A stretch of DNA of 64,000 nucleotides from Paracoccus albus (GCF_027913035.1 NZ_CP115775.1:620001-684000), one strand, 5' to 3'. Counted from the first letter of the stretch, positions 26,394 to 37,000 are shown. Made by a program: numbers and translations. The notes: generated from the letters alone by a model not told the origin.

Positions 26394-27473
26394 ATGCGCT
26401 CCGAAACAATTCCCCGACCTGCACGATGGGGTATCGTGGCAACAATAGATGAACCGGCAAGCCTGATCGCCGCCTGGGTTGCCTATCACCTCACAATCGG
26501 CGCGAGCGAGATTCACATCTTCTTCGACCGACCGAATTCAGAAGCCCGGAGCCTGCTGGAAGGGATGAGCGGCGTTTTCCTTCATGCTTCTGGGGAGGAT
26601 GGGTGGAGAGGCCTCACATCCGGCCGCCGACCGGGGCGGCATCAGGCACGTCAGGCATATAACGCGACGCGCATCCTGAATGAAACAACGCTCGATTGGC
26701 TGGTGCATTGTGACGCGGACGAGTTCCTGAGGGTATCGGACCCGCTTGGAGATGAACTGGCGAACGTTCCCGACAATATCGAATGGCTGCTGATCGAGGT
26801 GCAAGAGCGTGTCTGGACCGGCGCCGAAACTGAAGGCGATATTTTTGCTGGGGCGTTTCGGCTCCCGCTGGCTGATTTCGAATTGATAGGACCGGGACTT
26901 TATGGCGCGGCGCGGGCCATGCGCATGAATGCAGGGCTAAGCGGGCACGATGTCGGTAAGGCTTGTGTGCGGGCAGGCAGGGGGCATGTCATGAACATTC
27001 ACCGACCGGCGAGGCACAGGCATTCAAAGCGCTGCGATCTGAGATTTGCAAAATGCCGGAGCGCATGCCTGACGCATTTCAACGGAATGACTCGTTTGCA
27101 ATATATCATGAAGATGCTTCGGCGCGGCCTCGTATTGCTTGATGGGCTGCCCTCCCCTTCGTCTGCGGCGCGCAAACAGCAATTTGAGACTGCGCTGTCA
27201 CATGCCGGCGATGCAGAGGCGTTGAATATGTTGTGGCAGGATATGCAGTATATCAGTGCGGAAGAGCTGGAAATTCTGAAGGAGTTGGAAGCTATCCGGT
27301 TCGACGATCTGAATATTGCAGAGATTGCGCAAAAAATGTTTCAGAACAGGCTGCGCCTGAACCCGGCCGATTTTGACCGCACACTGATTGCATACGAGGC
27401 CGCGGCGATTGGCGAACTAGTCGATCGGCTGGGCTTTGCGCCCGACGCGGTTATGGCAGAAGTACCCCGTTAA
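26394..27473 (+). CDS. Glycosyltransferase family 2-like protein
   Basis: About 359 residues. The N-terminal half looks like the Glyco_tranf_2_4 domain: RWGIVATIDEPASLIAAWVA, GASEIHIFFDRPNS, then the metal-binding HCDADEFLRV near residue 115. Members of this group are often linked to surface polysaccharide or are encoded near them, but the acceptor here is unknown. The ATG at 26394 has GAAGGA about 8 bases upstream; one at 26385 is also possible. It stands alone, divergent from sucC and convergent with mdh, sharing a terminator with it. Confidence 0.78.
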   Translation: MRSETIPRPARWGIVATIDEPASLIAAWVAYHLTIGASEIHIFFDRPNSEARSLLEGMSGVFLHASGEDGWRGLTSGRRPGRHQARQAYNATRILNETTLDWLVHCDADEFLRVSDPLGDELANVPDNIEWLLIEVQERVWTGAETEGDIFAGAFRLPLADFELIGPGLYGAARAMRMNAGLSGHDVGKACVRAGRGHVMNIHRPARHRHSKRCDLRFAKCRSACLTHFNGMTRLQYIMKMLRRGLVLLDGLPSPSSAARKQQFETALSHAGDAEALNMLWQDMQYISAEELEILKELEAIRFDDLNIAEIAQKMFQNRLRLNPADFDRTLIAYEAAAIGELVDRLGFAPDAVMAEVPR

Positions 27474-27510
27474 GCGAAGAAAATGCGAGAAACGATAGTG
27501 CAAAAATGAA

Positions 27511-27536
27511 AACGACGCGCCATGAGGCGCGCCGTT
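27511..27536. terminator. Bidirectional terminator between glycosyltransferase gene and mdh
   Basis: Stem AACGACGCGCC with GGCGCGCCGTT (one mismatch) around ATGA. T-rich sequence follows on the minus strand (for mdh) and TTTCGT on the plus strand. Confidence 0.8.
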
Positions 27537-27558
27537 TCGTGTTCTTGGAAATGATCGC

Positions 27559-28560
<1,002 letters not shown>

Positions 28561-28601
28561 TTAGACGCTCATAAACGGGCTTTCAAGGCGCGATTCGCGG
28601 C

Positions 28602-29369
28602 ATGGGGTGGCAAGTGGCCGAGTTAACGCAAACATCATGGGTTCTGGCGATTTTGGCGGCGATTGCGGTTGGCATGTCTAAAGGCGGCCTGACCATGATC
28701 GCCACGATGGCCGTCCCGCTTATGGCGCTGAGCATGTCGCCAGTCGTCGCGGCGGGAATCATGCTGCCGATATTCGTGGTTTCTGACATCGGCGGGCTGA
28801 TCGCGTTCCGACGCAGTTTCGACCGGCGTGTGTTATGGACGCTGTTGCCAGGCGCAATCATAGGCATCGGCCTTGGCTGGGCGACAGCACACCTGATCAA
28901 CGACGTGGCTGTCATGGGGCTCGTCGGCGTGATCGGTGTATCTTTCGCGTTGAATGCGCTTTTCCGGTCTTCCGGGCAAAAGCTTCGCCAACCGTCGCCC
29001 GCCGCAGGCAATTTCTGGGGTTCGGTGGCTGGCTATACCAGCTTTGTCAGCCATTCGGGCGCGCCGCCTTATCAGGTTTACGCTCAGCCTTTGGGGATGA
29101 GCAGCCAGTTGTATGCTGGCACGACGACGGTGTTCTTCGCGATCGTGAATGCCGTGAAGCTTATACCTTACGCCGCGCTCGGGCAGTTGAGCATGGCGAA
29201 CCTTCGGGTCTCGCTGATGCTGGTACCGGCAGCGATATTCGGAGTGTGCCTAGGCCTGTGGCTGCTGCGTATCATGCCGCAGGCCTTGTTTTACAAGCTG
29301 ATCACCTGGGCGCTGCTTCTGGTATCGCTGCGTCTGATATGGAGCAGCGGTTCTGCGTTGTTCGGCTGA
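28602..29369 (+). CDS. TSUP-family (TauE/SafE) membrane permease, second copy
   Basis: 255 residues, seven to eight hydrophobic segments, with the repeat signatures AAIAVGMSKGGLTMIATMAV and SFVSHSGAPPYQVYAQP. The family exports sulfite or related anions. It is not close to the TSUP protein at 2439-3191 in sequence and shares no neighbours with it. It is divergent from mdh with 80 bp between the start codons. Substrate unknown. Confidence 0.85.
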   Translation: MGWQVAELTQTSWVLAILAAIAVGMSKGGLTMIATMAVPLMALSMSPVVAAGIMLPIFVVSDIGGLIAFRRSFDRRVLWTLLPGAIIGIGLGWATAHLINDVAVMGLVGVIGVSFALNALFRSSGQKLRQPSPAAGNFWGSVAGYTSFVSHSGAPPYQVYAQPLGMSSQLYAGTTTVFFAIVNAVKLIPYAALGQLSMANLRVSLMLVPAAIFGVCLGLWLLRIMPQALFYKLITWALLLVSLRLIWSSGSALFG

Positions 29370-29485
29370 ATGTTTCGCGTAGTTCATGGGTCCAGTTCGG
29401 ACGTTCAACCAGCAGGCGCTGATTGCGGCAAGCTGAAATTGGTGCCACAACTATGCACAGATTCATCCAGCCGGAGGCCAGCCAG

Positions 29486-30040
29486 ATGTTCATCTTAATT
29501 GTCGGGGTCGCACTGTGGTGGGCCGCGCACCTGTTCAAACGTGTTGCACCACGCCAGCGGGCGCAGCTTGGCGAGCCGGGCAGGGGAATGGTCACCGGCG
29601 CATTGATCCTGTCGGTCATTCTTATGGTGTGGGGCTATCGCAGTGCGCCAATGGGGGATGTCTGGTGGGGTCCCTCGCCCATGATGAAGGGAATCAACAA
29701 TCTGCTGATCCTGCTGGCATTCTACCTGTTTGCCGCTTCGGGTATGAAAACCGGCATAACCCGCAGGATTCGGCACCCGCAACTGACAGCATTCGCGCTT
29801 TGGTCGGTGGCGCATCTGCTGGTAAACGGCGACGCGCCTTCGCTGATTTTGTTCGGCGGGCTGCTGCTCTGGGCTGTCGTTGAAATCATTGTAATCAACC
29901 GCGCAGATCCGAATTGGCAGGCGCCCGCGCATCCGGTTCCAATCCGCCAAGAAGCGATGGCGTTCATCGGCGCGATCCTTGTATTCGGAGTAGTGGGACT
30001 GATCCATGCTTGGCTGGGCTATAACCCCTTCGGGGCATGA
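29486..30040 (+). CDS. NnrU-family membrane protein
   Basis: About 184 residues with five membrane spans. Typical NnrU features are the opening FILIVGVALWWAAHLFKR, VWGYRSAP, and the HPQLTAFALWSVAHLLVNGD motif. NnrU was found to be needed for nitric oxide reduction in a denitrifier, but its action is unclear. No nitrite or nitric oxide reductase genes are in this window. The ATG at 29486 is preceded by GGAGG; earlier in-frame codons are rejected. Confidence 0.85.
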   Translation: MFILIVGVALWWAAHLFKRVAPRQRAQLGEPGRGMVTGALILSVILMVWGYRSAPMGDVWWGPSPMMKGINNLLILLAFYLFAASGMKTGITRRIRHPQLTAFALWSVAHLLVNGDAPSLILFGGLLLWAVVEIIVINRADPNWQAPAHPVPIRQEAMAFIGAILVFGVVGLIHAWLGYNPFGA

Positions 30041-30052
30041 GGAAGCAAAGAT

Positions 30053-30259
30053 ATGGCAACAGTTTTCCGGTTCCTGACAGAGGATGATACGTCCGCATTC
30101 TGTCACAAGGTCAGCGCGGCTTTGGACAAGGGATGGGTTCTGCACGGTCAGCCGGTCATGGCCTTCGATCCGATCAAGGGAATCATGCGCTGCGGGCAGG
30201 GCGTTACCAAGGAAATTGACGGTGCATATAGTCCTGATATGAAGCTTGGCGAGCAGTAG
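30053..30259 (+). CDS. DUF1737-family small protein
   Basis: 68 residues; the opening FRFLTEDDTSAFCHKVSAAL and central GWVLHGQPVMAFD match the DUF1737 family of small proteins without known function. It follows the NnrU-family gene after 12 bases with GAGGAAG-like sequence upstream and is probably co-transcribed with it. A cytosolic location is likely as there is no signal peptide. Confidence 0.8.
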   Translation: MATVFRFLTEDDTSAFCHKVSAALDKGWVLHGQPVMAFDPIKGIMRCGQGVTKEIDGAYSPDMKLGEQ

Positions 30260-30345
30260 CAGTGGTCTCGATCCGTGCGGTGTCACACGGAAGATTGCTG
30301 CCTGTTCGTAACTCAGCGGGCAGCGTTTCCCGACGATCGCTTGTC

Positions 30346-30376
30346 TGTGATCACAGCGCCAGATACTGTGATCACA
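30346..30376 (+). promoter_or_regulatory. Tandem TGTGATCACA operators upstream of the sdh operon
   Basis: Two perfect copies of TGTGATCACA at 30346-30355 and 30367-30376, 11 bp apart and 21 bp centre to centre, match the pair upstream of sucC. A possible -10 box TATCTA lies at 30388-30393, which would put the downstream copy over the -35 region; this geometry allows repression by occlusion or class-II type activation. Confidence 0.78.
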
Positions 30377-30524
30377 AAGTGCGGATTTATCTACATTTTT
30401 GTCATGGGGCTGGACAAGTACGGGTGACAGGCGCGAAAAAAGCCGTATGACATCTTGCGAAATCCAGCCAGCCCGCGCGCCAGCTGCTGCCGTGGGCCCG
30501 CAATAAAGACTGAAAGGGGACAAC

Positions 30525-30914
30525 ATGGCTGACGTGAACCGGGATAACCGGCCGCTTTCACCTCATTTGCAGGTCTACCGGCTGCCATTGGCCGCCATAA
30601 CCTCGATTTTGAACCGCGCGGCGGGCCATGGCATGGTTGCTGGTTTGCTGCTTCTGGCATTCTGGCTGCTTGGTGCCGCCGTTGGTGGCGGTATGTGGGA
30701 AAGCGCCGATTGGCTGACGCGCAGCTGGTTCGGATTTCTCGTGCTGCTCGGTTCTTGCTGGGCGCTGTGGTACCACTTCCTGGCCGGTATCCGTCATTTC
30801 TTCTATGACGCGGGCGAAGGGCTGGAGATCGAGACCGCGCATAAGACCAGCATCGCGATCATTGCAGGTTCGGTCGTCCTGACCCTGCTGAGCCTTGTCA
30901 TCTACCTTCTGTAA
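30525..30914 (+). CDS. sdhC: Succinate dehydrogenase cytochrome b556 subunit
   Basis: 129 residues, three membrane spans. The opening NRPLSPHLQVYRLPLAAITS is the SdhC signature and a heme-ligand histidine candidate lies in YHFLAGIRHFFYD. It anchors the dehydrogenase in the membrane and passes electrons to ubiquinone. First gene of the sdh operon, about 150 bp after the tandem operators. Confidence 0.95.
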   Translation: MADVNRDNRPLSPHLQVYRLPLAAITSILNRAAGHGMVAGLLLLAFWLLGAAVGGGMWESADWLTRSWFGFLVLLGSCWALWYHFLAGIRHFFYDAGEGLEIETAHKTSIAIIAGSVVLTLLSLVIYLL

Positions 30915-30923
30915 GGGGACACC

Positions 30924-31316
30924 ATGCGTTACGTCACCCCCCGCAAAGCCGCCGTCGGAATGGGCGCGTCCCATACCGGGACCGAACATCACTGGTGGAT
31001 GACGGTCAGTTCCGCCGCATTGGCGCTGCTGACGCCGTCCTTCCTGATGGTCATCGGCACGGCGCTGCAACTGCCTGATCGTGCTGACATCCTGCTGTAT
31101 TTCACGCGTCCCTATCCGGCGATTGTCGTCGCGATCTTCATGACGCTTGGGATGATGCATTTCATCAAAGGCACGCGGATCATGATCGACGACTATTTCG
31201 ATCATACCGCACGTAAGGTGGCTATCCTGTTTTCGGTCGTTTTCGGCTGGGCGGTGATCGCCATGACACTTTTCGCACTCGCGCGCGTACAACTTGCCTT
31301 CGCACAGGCCGTCTGA
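30924..31316 (+). CDS. sdhD: Succinate dehydrogenase membrane anchor subunit
   Basis: 130 residues with three membrane spans. Typical features are the N-terminal [19 protein letters not shown] and the [15 protein letters not shown] stretch, which holds a heme/quinone-site histidine region (MMHFIKG). It starts 9 bases after sdhC and lies 7 bases before sdhA. Confidence 0.94.
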   Translation: MRYVTPRKAAVGMGASHTGTEHHWWMTVSSAALALLTPSFLMVIGTALQLPDRADILLYFTRPYPAIVVAIFMTLGMMHFIKGTRIMIDDYFDHTARKVAILFSVVFGWAVIAMTLFALARVQLAFAQAV

Positions 31317-31323
31317 GGTTCCC

Positions 31324-33165
31324 ATGGCTGAGAATAACGAAAACCAAGCGACCGAAGCGGCCGATACGAAATACCCTTACGAGGTTCATGATTACGACGT
31401 TGTCGTCGTGGGTGCCGGTGGTGCGGGCCTGCGTGCGACGCTCGGCATGGCTGAACAGGGCCTTCGCACGGCCTGCGTGACCAAGGTCTTCCCGACCCGT
31501 TCGCATACCGTCGCGGCGCAGGGTGGGATTGCCGCCAGCCTGTCCAATATGGGGCCGGATAACTGGCAGTGGCATATGTATGACACGGTCAAAGGCTCTG
31601 ACTGGCTGGGCGATACCGACGCGATGGAATATCTGGCGCGCGAGGCACCCAAGGCTGTTTACGAGCTGGAACATTACGGTGTTCCCTTCAGCCGGACCGA
31701 GGAAGGCAAGATCTATCAGCGCCCCTTCGGCGGCCATACGACCGAATTCGGCGAAGGCCCGCCCGTGCAGCGCACATGTGCCGCTGCCGACCGCACCGGC
31801 CACGCCATCCTGCACACACTTTATGGCCAGTCGCTGAAGAACAATGCTGAATTCTTCATCGAATATTTCGCGCTCGACCTGATCATCACCGATGGCAAAT
31901 GCACCGGCGTCGTCTGCTGGAAGCTGGACGATGGCACCATGCATGTCTTCAACGCCAAGATGGTGGTGCTGGCCACGGGCGGTTATGGCCGCGCCTATTT
32001 CAGCGCGACCTCAGCCCATACCTGCACCGGCGATGGCGGCGGCATGGTGGCCCGCGCCGGTCTGCCGCTTCAGGATATGGAATTCGTGCAGTTCCACCCG
32101 ACCGGCATCTATGGCTCTGGCTGCCTGATCACCGAGGGCGCACGTGGGGAAGGCGGGTATCTGACCAACTCCGAAGGCGAGCGCTTCATGGAGCGTTATG
32201 CCCCGACCTATAAGGATCTTGCGTCCCGCGATGTGGTCAGCCGCTGCATGACCATGGAAATCCGCGAAGGCCGCGGCGTGGGTGAGGAAAAGGATCATAT
32301 CTTCCTGAACCTCATGCATCTTGATCCCGATACGCTGGCCGAACGTCTGCCGGGTATTTCTGAATCGGCCAAGATCTTCGCCGGTGTCGATGTGACGCGC
32401 GAGCCGATTCCGGTTCTGCCGACCGTTCATTATAATATGGGCGGCATTCCGACGAACTATTGGGGCGAGGTGCTGAACCCGACCGAAGAATCGCCTGATC
32501 AGGTATTCCCCGGCCTTATGGCCGTGGGCGAGGCTGGCTGCGCATCTGTGCATGGCGCGAACCGCCTCGGCTCAAATTCGCTCATTGACCTTGTCGTCTT
32601 TGGCCGTGCTGCGGCGATCAAGGCGGGCGAAGTCGTCGATCCGGGCACGCCGGTCCCGGCGACGAATACGGCAGCGGTAGAGCAGATTCTCAACCGCTTC
32701 GACAGCATCCGAAACGCCAATGGCGGGACGCCGACCGCACAGTTGCGGGACCAGATGCAGCGCACCATGCAGGCTGACGCCGCCGTCTTCAGGACTGACA
32801 AGACGCTGGCAGAAGGCGTTGAGAAGATGAAGGAAATCGCAGCGAAGATTGACGACCTTCACGTCACGGATCGCGGGTTGATCTGGAACACCGACCTGAT
32901 GGAAACGCTGGAGCTGACCAACCTTATGCCCAACGCGATGGCCACCATCGTTGCGGCAGAGGCGCGCAAGGAATCGCGCGGTGCTCATGCCCATGAGGAT
33001 TATCCGGATCGCGACGATGAGACATGGCGCAAGCACAGTCTTGCGTGGGTTGATGGCAACAATGTGACATTGGAGTATCGCCCCGTCCATCTTGATCCGC
33101 TGACGAAAGAAACAGAAGGTGGTATCGATCTGAAGAAGATTGCACCGAAAAAGAGGGTTTATTGA
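31324..33165 (+). CDS. sdhA: Succinate dehydrogenase flavoprotein subunit
   Basis: 613 residues. FAD-binding [20 protein letters not shown], the covalent flavin histidine in [15 protein letters not shown], and the catalytic region with [21 protein letters not shown] and [17 protein letters not shown]. It oxidises succinate to fumarate in the TCA cycle and respiratory chain. The ATG at 31324 follows sdhD closely; the stop shares one base with the next start codon (TGATG). Confidence 0.97.
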   Translation: MAENNENQATEAADTKYPYEVHDYDVVVVGAGGAGLRATLGMAEQGLRTACVTKVFPTRSHTVAAQGGIAASLSNMGPDNWQWHMYDTVKGSDWLGDTDAMEYLAREAPKAVYELEHYGVPFSRTEEGKIYQRPFGGHTTEFGEGPPVQRTCAAADRTGHAILHTLYGQSLKNNAEFFIEYFALDLIITDGKCTGVVCWKLDDGTMHVFNAKMVVLATGGYGRAYFSATSAHTCTGDGGGMVARAGLPLQDMEFVQFHPTGIYGSGCLITEGARGEGGYLTNSEGERFMERYAPTYKDLASRDVVSRCMTMEIREGRGVGEEKDHIFLNLMHLDPDTLAERLPGISESAKIFAGVDVTREPIPVLPTVHYNMGGIPTNYWGEVLNPTEESPDQVFPGLMAVGEAGCASVHGANRLGSNSLIDLVVFGRAAAIKAGEVVDPGTPVPATNTAAVEQILNRFDSIRNANGGTPTAQLRDQMQRTMQADAAVFRTDKTLAEGVEKMKEIAAKIDDLHVTDRGLIWNTDLMETLELTNLMPNAMATIVAAEARKESRGAHAHEDYPDRDDETWRKHSLAWVDGNNVTLEYRPVHLDPLTKETEGGIDLKKIAPKKRVY

Positions 33166-33542
33166 TGCGTCTGATACTTTCCCTTGGCGCGGCGTCGCTG
33201 ATCCTGGCCGGTTGTGTGGCCCGCGTTCCGCCAAGCCAGCCGTCCTCGCCGATCCCGACACCTGCACCTGCACCGGCGCCCAGCCAGCCGTCCACCACGC
33301 TGGACAGCTCGACCCGCGCAGTTGCACGCGATGTAGTTAACCGTGAGATGGCAAAGCGCCTGCCGGGTCGCAACGTTGCGCCATATACCGATTGCGTGAT
33401 CAACAACGCCTCGATGGCGGAGCTGTCAGATATCGCATCGCGCGGCGTGAATGACAGCGGCTCTGCCGCGTCTTCTGTCGCCACGATCGTGCAACGTCCG
33501 GCAGCATCGCAATGCGTTGCCAAGGTGGCGGCGACCGCCTGA
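33165..33542 (+). CDS. Putative lipoprotein embedded in the sdh operon (first)
   Basis: 125 residues beginning [19 protein letters not shown], a lipoprotein signal with lipobox ILAGC (Cys near 17). A Pro/Ser-rich linker (~22-45) is followed by a compact region with two Cys (TDCVINNAS and QCVAKVA). I do not recognise a domain. It overlaps sdhA and the next gene by single bases in TGATG arrangements, so it is translationally coupled to both. Confidence 0.75.
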   Translation: MRLILSLGAASLILAGCVARVPPSQPSSPIPTPAPAPAPSQPSTTLDSSTRAVARDVVNREMAKRLPGRNVAPYTDCVINNASMAELSDIASRGVNDSGSAASSVATIVQRPAASQCVAKVAATA

Positions 33543-33862
33543 TGCACTATGTGGCGATCCTGACGGCAGTTTTCGCACCGGCATTGCTTGCCGGTTGCGG
33601 ACCGCTGCCGCTTCAGGATGCCGAGCAGGTCTGTCTTGAAGATGCCCGCGCCGCGACCGGTCCCCGTGGATCGGTTGGCGTGGGTGTCGGCACCGGCAGT
33701 GGTGGCCCGCGCACTTTCAGCCGCTTCGAGGTGTCGGTTTCGTCCGATTACATCATGGGGCGCGATCCGGCTCAGGTCTATGCATCCTGCGTGCAGCGCC
33801 GCGCCGGACAGCCCCCTTCGCGACCGCTTTACGACCAGCCCGGCTGGTCGGGCAGGGGCTGA
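33542..33862 (+). CDS. Putative lipoprotein embedded in the sdh operon (second)
   Basis: 106 residues. The N-terminus MHYVAILTAVFAPALLAGCG is a lipoprotein signal with lipobox LLAGC. The mature part has a Gly-rich stretch (GSVGVGVGTGSGG), a strand-rich FSRFEVSVSSDYIMG and two Cys that could form a disulfide. No known domain. Its start overlaps the stop of the previous lipoprotein by one base; sdhB follows after about 150 bp. Confidence 0.72.
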   Translation: MHYVAILTAVFAPALLAGCGPLPLQDAEQVCLEDARAATGPRGSVGVGVGTGSGGPRTFSRFEVSVSSDYIMGRDPAQVYASCVQRRAGQPPSRPLYDQPGWSGRG

Positions 33863-34010
33863 TGCTGGCCACCCGCCAAATAACAAAGGCAGGGCGTCAC
33901 TCGCCCCTGCGCCACCGCGGTGTGGCACCTGACTGCAAGCTACGGCCCATATGCGGCCATCAATTCGACGCCTTCCAGGTCCGCAGGGCCCAGAAGAAAG
34001 GAGCCTGAAA

Positions 34011-34790
34011 ATGGTCGAGTTTTCCCTTCCCAAGAACAGCAAGATCAGGGTCGGCAAGACCTGGCCGAAGCCGGAAGGCGCGACCAATCTGCGCAAGTTC
34101 AAGATCTATCGCTGGGATCCGGACACGGGTGAGAACCCGCGGTTGGATACCTATTTCGTTGATCTGGACAAATGCGGACCGATGGTTCTTGACGCGCTCA
34201 TCAAGATCAAATCAGAGATCGACCCTACCTTGTCCTTCCGCCGTTCCTGCCGCGAGGGGATCTGCGGCTCCTGCGCCATGAACATCGACGGTGGCAACCA
34301 TCTGGCCTGTATCTATGGTATTGACGAAGTGAAGGGCGACGTGAGCATTTATCCGCTGCCGCATATGCATGTCGTCAAAGATCTGATCCCGGACCTGACG
34401 CATTTCTATGCACAACATGCCTCGATCAATCCTTACCTGATCACCAAGTCGCCGGAACCCGGTAAAGAGTGGAAACAGTCCATCGACGACCGCAAGAAGC
34501 TGGACGGTCTGTATGAGTGCATCATGTGCGCGTCATGCTCGACCTCTTGCCCAAGCTATTGGTGGAATGGCGACAAATATCTTGGCCCGGCAACGCTGCT
34601 TGCGGCCTATCGCTGGATCATCGACAGCCGCGATGAGGCGACGCCGGAACGTCTGGATCAACTGGAAGATCCGTTCAAGCTGTATCGTTGCCACACGATT
34701 ATGAATTGCACCAATACCTGTCCGAAAGGGCTGAATCCGGCGAAGGCCATCGCTGAGATCAAGCACATGCTCGTCGACCGGATCGTCTGA
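34011..34790 (+). CDS. sdhB: Succinate dehydrogenase iron-sulfur subunit
   Basis: 259 residues. The N-terminal domain carries the [2Fe-2S] cysteines ([17 protein letters not shown] followed by HLAC). The C-terminal domain carries the cysteines of the [4Fe-4S] and [3Fe-4S] clusters ([12 protein letters not shown] and [17 protein letters not shown]). It passes electrons from SdhA to the quinone site. The ATG at 34011 has AAGGAG at good distance. Last main gene of the sdh operon. Confidence 0.97.
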   Translation: MVEFSLPKNSKIRVGKTWPKPEGATNLRKFKIYRWDPDTGENPRLDTYFVDLDKCGPMVLDALIKIKSEIDPTLSFRRSCREGICGSCAMNIDGGNHLACIYGIDEVKGDVSIYPLPHMHVVKDLIPDLTHFYAQHASINPYLITKSPEPGKEWKQSIDDRKKLDGLYECIMCASCSTSCPSYWWNGDKYLGPATLLAAYRWIIDSRDEATPERLDQLEDPFKLYRCHTIMNCTNTCPKGLNPAKAIAEIKHMLVDRIV

Positions 34791-34812
34791 GCAGTCAGTA
34801 CGACTTTCTCAG

Positions 34813-34857
34813 ACGCCGCGTTGCAGCTTGATAACGCTGCGGTGCGGCGTTATCTTT
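34813..34857 (+). terminator. Terminator of the sdh operon
   Basis: Outer stem ACGCCGC/GCGGCGT enclosing an inner stem GCAGC/GCTGC, followed by TATCTTT, 22 bp after the sdhB stop. Confidence 0.65.
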
Positions 34858-34891
34858 GGTGTGGGAGGAACCACGAGACCCGAGGTTCACC

Positions 34892-35011
34892 ATGACCAAC
34901 CCAAAGCAGAGCGATACAGCAAAGCCTGACGCCAAATCGGCAGCAGCCGTTTTGGAGCAGATGTTTGCTTACTTCAGCTATGAAGGTCTGCCCAAGGCAA
35001 AAGGCGCCTGA
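34892..35011 (+). CDS. Small 39-residue protein of unknown function
   Basis: A short frame with ATG at 34892 and GAGG about 7 bases upstream. The product begins MTNPKQSDTAKPDAKSAAA and ends with a helical MFAYFSYEGLPKAKGA segment. A disordered Lys/Asp/Ala-rich half followed by a short aromatic amphipathic segment looks designed rather than random. It sits between the sdh terminator and the convergent ArsR gene, so it likely has its own promoter. I do not recognise a family. Confidence 0.5.
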   Translation: MTNPKQSDTAKPDAKSAAAVLEQMFAYFSYEGLPKAKGA

Positions 35012-35079
35012 GCTTTCCGCTGCGCGGGTCACAATCCGCGCAGCGATCCTTTGGCTGACCGGGCGCTGTGAAACTGGCC

Positions 35080-35427
35080 CTATTCCTGCAAGCCGTCCTC
35101 GGCCAATGCACTGAGAAGAAACTTCTCAAACGCATCAAGGTCGACGGGGTCGAACTGGCCAAAACCCTGCATCCAGATCGTGGCCTGACGCAGGCCATCA
35201 GGATCAAGCCGGCACCATGTGATGCGGCCGCGCCGTTCCTGCTGGATCAGCCCTGCGGCTGCCAGAACGACAAGATGTTTCGACACGGCTGCCAGACTGA
35301 CGTCGAAAGGCGCGGCGACGTCACTGACCGCCATGTCATCTTCCAGCAACATGCCGAGAATGCGCCTGCGGGTCGGGTCCGCAAGGGCCGAGAATATCTG
35401 GTCCAGGCGTTTTTCGGGTTCGGACAT
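35080..35427 (-). CDS. ArsR-family transcriptional regulator
   Basis: 115 residues; winged helix with IFSALADPTRRRILGMLLE then VSLAAVSKHLVVLAAAGLI, the ArsR signature. No cysteine pair for metal sensing is visible in the recognition helix region, so it probably belongs to the SdpR/YgaV-like branch that pairs with an SRPBCC protein or acts alone. No such partner is adjacent. It is divergent from the atp operon, with 194 bp between. Confidence 0.85.
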   Translation of the reverse strand: MSEPEKRLDQIFSALADPTRRRILGMLLEDDMAVSDVAAPFDVSLAAVSKHLVVLAAAGLIQQERRGRITWCRLDPDGLRQATIWMQGFGQFDPVDLDAFEKFLLSALAEDGLQE

Positions 35428-35564
35428 AGTGTGAATTATGGCTCAATACTCAACTTGGCGGTTGAATTATGTTGCAGGCGCGTGGGCGTTGCAACCGCCT
35501 AGTAGGGTCGCGATGAAATAAAATATGCAATGATAACAATATACTAATCCGATACCCGATCTGC

Positions 35565-35593
35565 TTGACTCGGGGCGTCCTGAACCCTATCAC
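35565..35593 (+). promoter_or_regulatory. Candidate sigma-70 promoter of the atp operon
   Basis: TTGACT (35565-35570), 17-bp spacer, TATCAC (35588-35593), 28 bp before the atpI start. Confidence 0.5.
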
Positions 35594-35621
35594 CGCCCCC
35601 GAGATAACAGGGGTGTGAATC

Positions 35622-35987
35622 TTGCCTGATCGTGACGACGGCACGCCGGATCCTGAAAGGTTAAGGCGGCTGGAAGAACGGCTGGCGCAAGTGAAGCTTC
35701 CCAAAGCGCCCACCAAAGCGGCGATCAATATGCGTCATGCTGATACGGCCTGGCGAATGGTGATCGAACTGGTGTCGGGACTCGGGATCGGGTTCGCCAT
35801 CGGTTACGGACTGGACAGTTTGTTCGGCACGATGCCGATCTTTCTGATCCTGTTCCTGCTGATCGGGCTGGCGGCTGGCATCAAGGTGATGTTGCGCACC
35901 GCTGAAGAATTGCAGCGCAAGGCTGCGCAGAACGGGCAGGGTGATCTGCCGCAAACGAGGGATGATACACGTGGCGACGGAAGCTGA
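35622..35987 (+). CDS. atpI: ATP synthase assembly protein AtpI
   Basis: 121 residues with two membrane spans ([19 protein letters not shown] and [17 protein letters not shown]) as usual for AtpI, which aids assembly of the c-ring. A TTG start at 35622 is needed since no ATG lies at the N-terminus and a stop lies just upstream. It opens the F0 operon and overlaps atpB by 17 bases. Confidence 0.85.
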   Translation: MPDRDDGTPDPERLRRLEERLAQVKLPKAPTKAAINMRHADTAWRMVIELVSGLGIGFAIGYGLDSLFGTMPIFLILFLLIGLAAGIKVMLRTAEELQRKAAQNGQGDLPQTRDDTRGDGS

Positions 35988-36717
35988 TACCGGCCTTGCT
36001 TTCCACCCGATGGACCAGTTCATGGTCAAGCCGCTGTTCGGCGACGGTGCGGTTCACTGGTACACCCCGACCAACGCAACCCTGTGGTTTGCGCTGACTC
36101 TGGTCGCGATCATCGCACTTCTGGTTTTCGGCACTCGTGGCCGTGCCGTCGTGCCTAACCGCGTACAGTCCATCGCAGAGATGACCTATGGCATGGTCTA
36201 TAAAATGCTGGAGGACATCTGCGGCAAAGAGGGGCTGAAGTATTTCCCCTATGTCATGACGCTGTTCTGCTTCATCATCTTTGCGAACTATCTCGCGCTG
36301 ATCCCGAAAAGCTTTTCGACCACGTCGCATATCGCGGTGACGGCGGTGCTGGCGATTTTTGTCTTTGTCGGCGTAACCGTACTGGGTTTCGTCAAGAACG
36401 GGATGCATTTTCTGGAATTGTTCTGGGTCAAGTCGGCCCCGCTGGCGCTGCGCCCGGTTCTGGCCATCATAGAGGTGATTTCTTACTTCGTGCGCCCGGT
36501 CAGCCACTCTATCCGACTTGCGGGTAACGTCATGGCCGGTCACGCCGTGATCAAGGTTTTCGCCGCTTTCGCTGCCGTGCTTTGGATCGCACCTATCGCG
36601 ATTGCCGGTATCGTCGGCGTCTATGCCTTGGAAGTGCTGGTCTGCATCATCCAGGCATATGTGTTCACCATCCTGACCTGCGTCTATCTGAAGGACGCGC
36701 TGCATCCGTCGCACTGA
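35971..36717 (+). CDS. atpB: ATP synthase F0 subunit a
   Basis: About 248 residues, five to six membrane spans. The essential arginine lies in [20 protein letters not shown]. Subunit a forms the proton half-channels against the c-ring. The GTG at 35971 is preferred as start since GAGGG lies about 10 bases upstream; an ATG at 35962 lies too near it. Preceded by overlapping atpI, followed by atpE after 58 bp. Confidence 0.95.
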   Translation: MATEADTGLAFHPMDQFMVKPLFGDGAVHWYTPTNATLWFALTLVAIIALLVFGTRGRAVVPNRVQSIAEMTYGMVYKMLEDICGKEGLKYFPYVMTLFCFIIFANYLALIPKSFSTTSHIAVTAVLAIFVFVGVTVLGFVKNGMHFLELFWVKSAPLALRPVLAIIEVISYFVRPVSHSIRLAGNVMAGHAVIKVFAAFAAVLWIAPIAIAGIVGVYALEVLVCIIQAYVFTILTCVYLKDALHPSH

Positions 36718-36775
36718 CGGGCAAGGTTCAGGTCATCAATCCTTCCATTCCATAAAGCCTCAAGGAGCAAGAAAC

Positions 36776-37000
36776 ATGGAACAAATGGGTCAGTATCTCG
36801 GCGCGGGTCTCGCATGCATCGGTATGGCGGGCGCCGCCATCGGTGTGGGCAATGTTGCCGGCAACTACCTGTCGGGCGCGCTGCGTAACCCGTCGGCTGC
36901 CGCTTCGCAGACCGCCACGCTGTTCATCGGCATGGCCTTCGCTGAAGCACTGGGCATCTTCTCGTTCCTGGTTGCGCTGCTGCTGCTGTTCGCAGTCTGA
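36776..37000 (+). CDS. atpE: ATP synthase F0 subunit c
   Basis: 74 residues forming two membrane helices joined by the polar loop RNPSAA. The proton-binding carboxylate is Glu57 in [11 protein letters not shown]. The absence of a sodium-type ligand pattern suggests proton coupling. A strong AAGGAG lies just upstream, as expected for the most abundant subunit. Confidence 0.97.
   Translation: MEQMGQYLGAGLACIGMAGAAIGVGNVAGNYLSGALRNPSAAASQTATLFIGMAFAEALGIFSFLVALLLLFAV

Noticed and set aside
26212..26448. 78-codon open frame just after the suc operators
   Set aside because: It overlaps the start of the glycosyltransferase gene in another frame and has no family resemblance or ribosome binding site.
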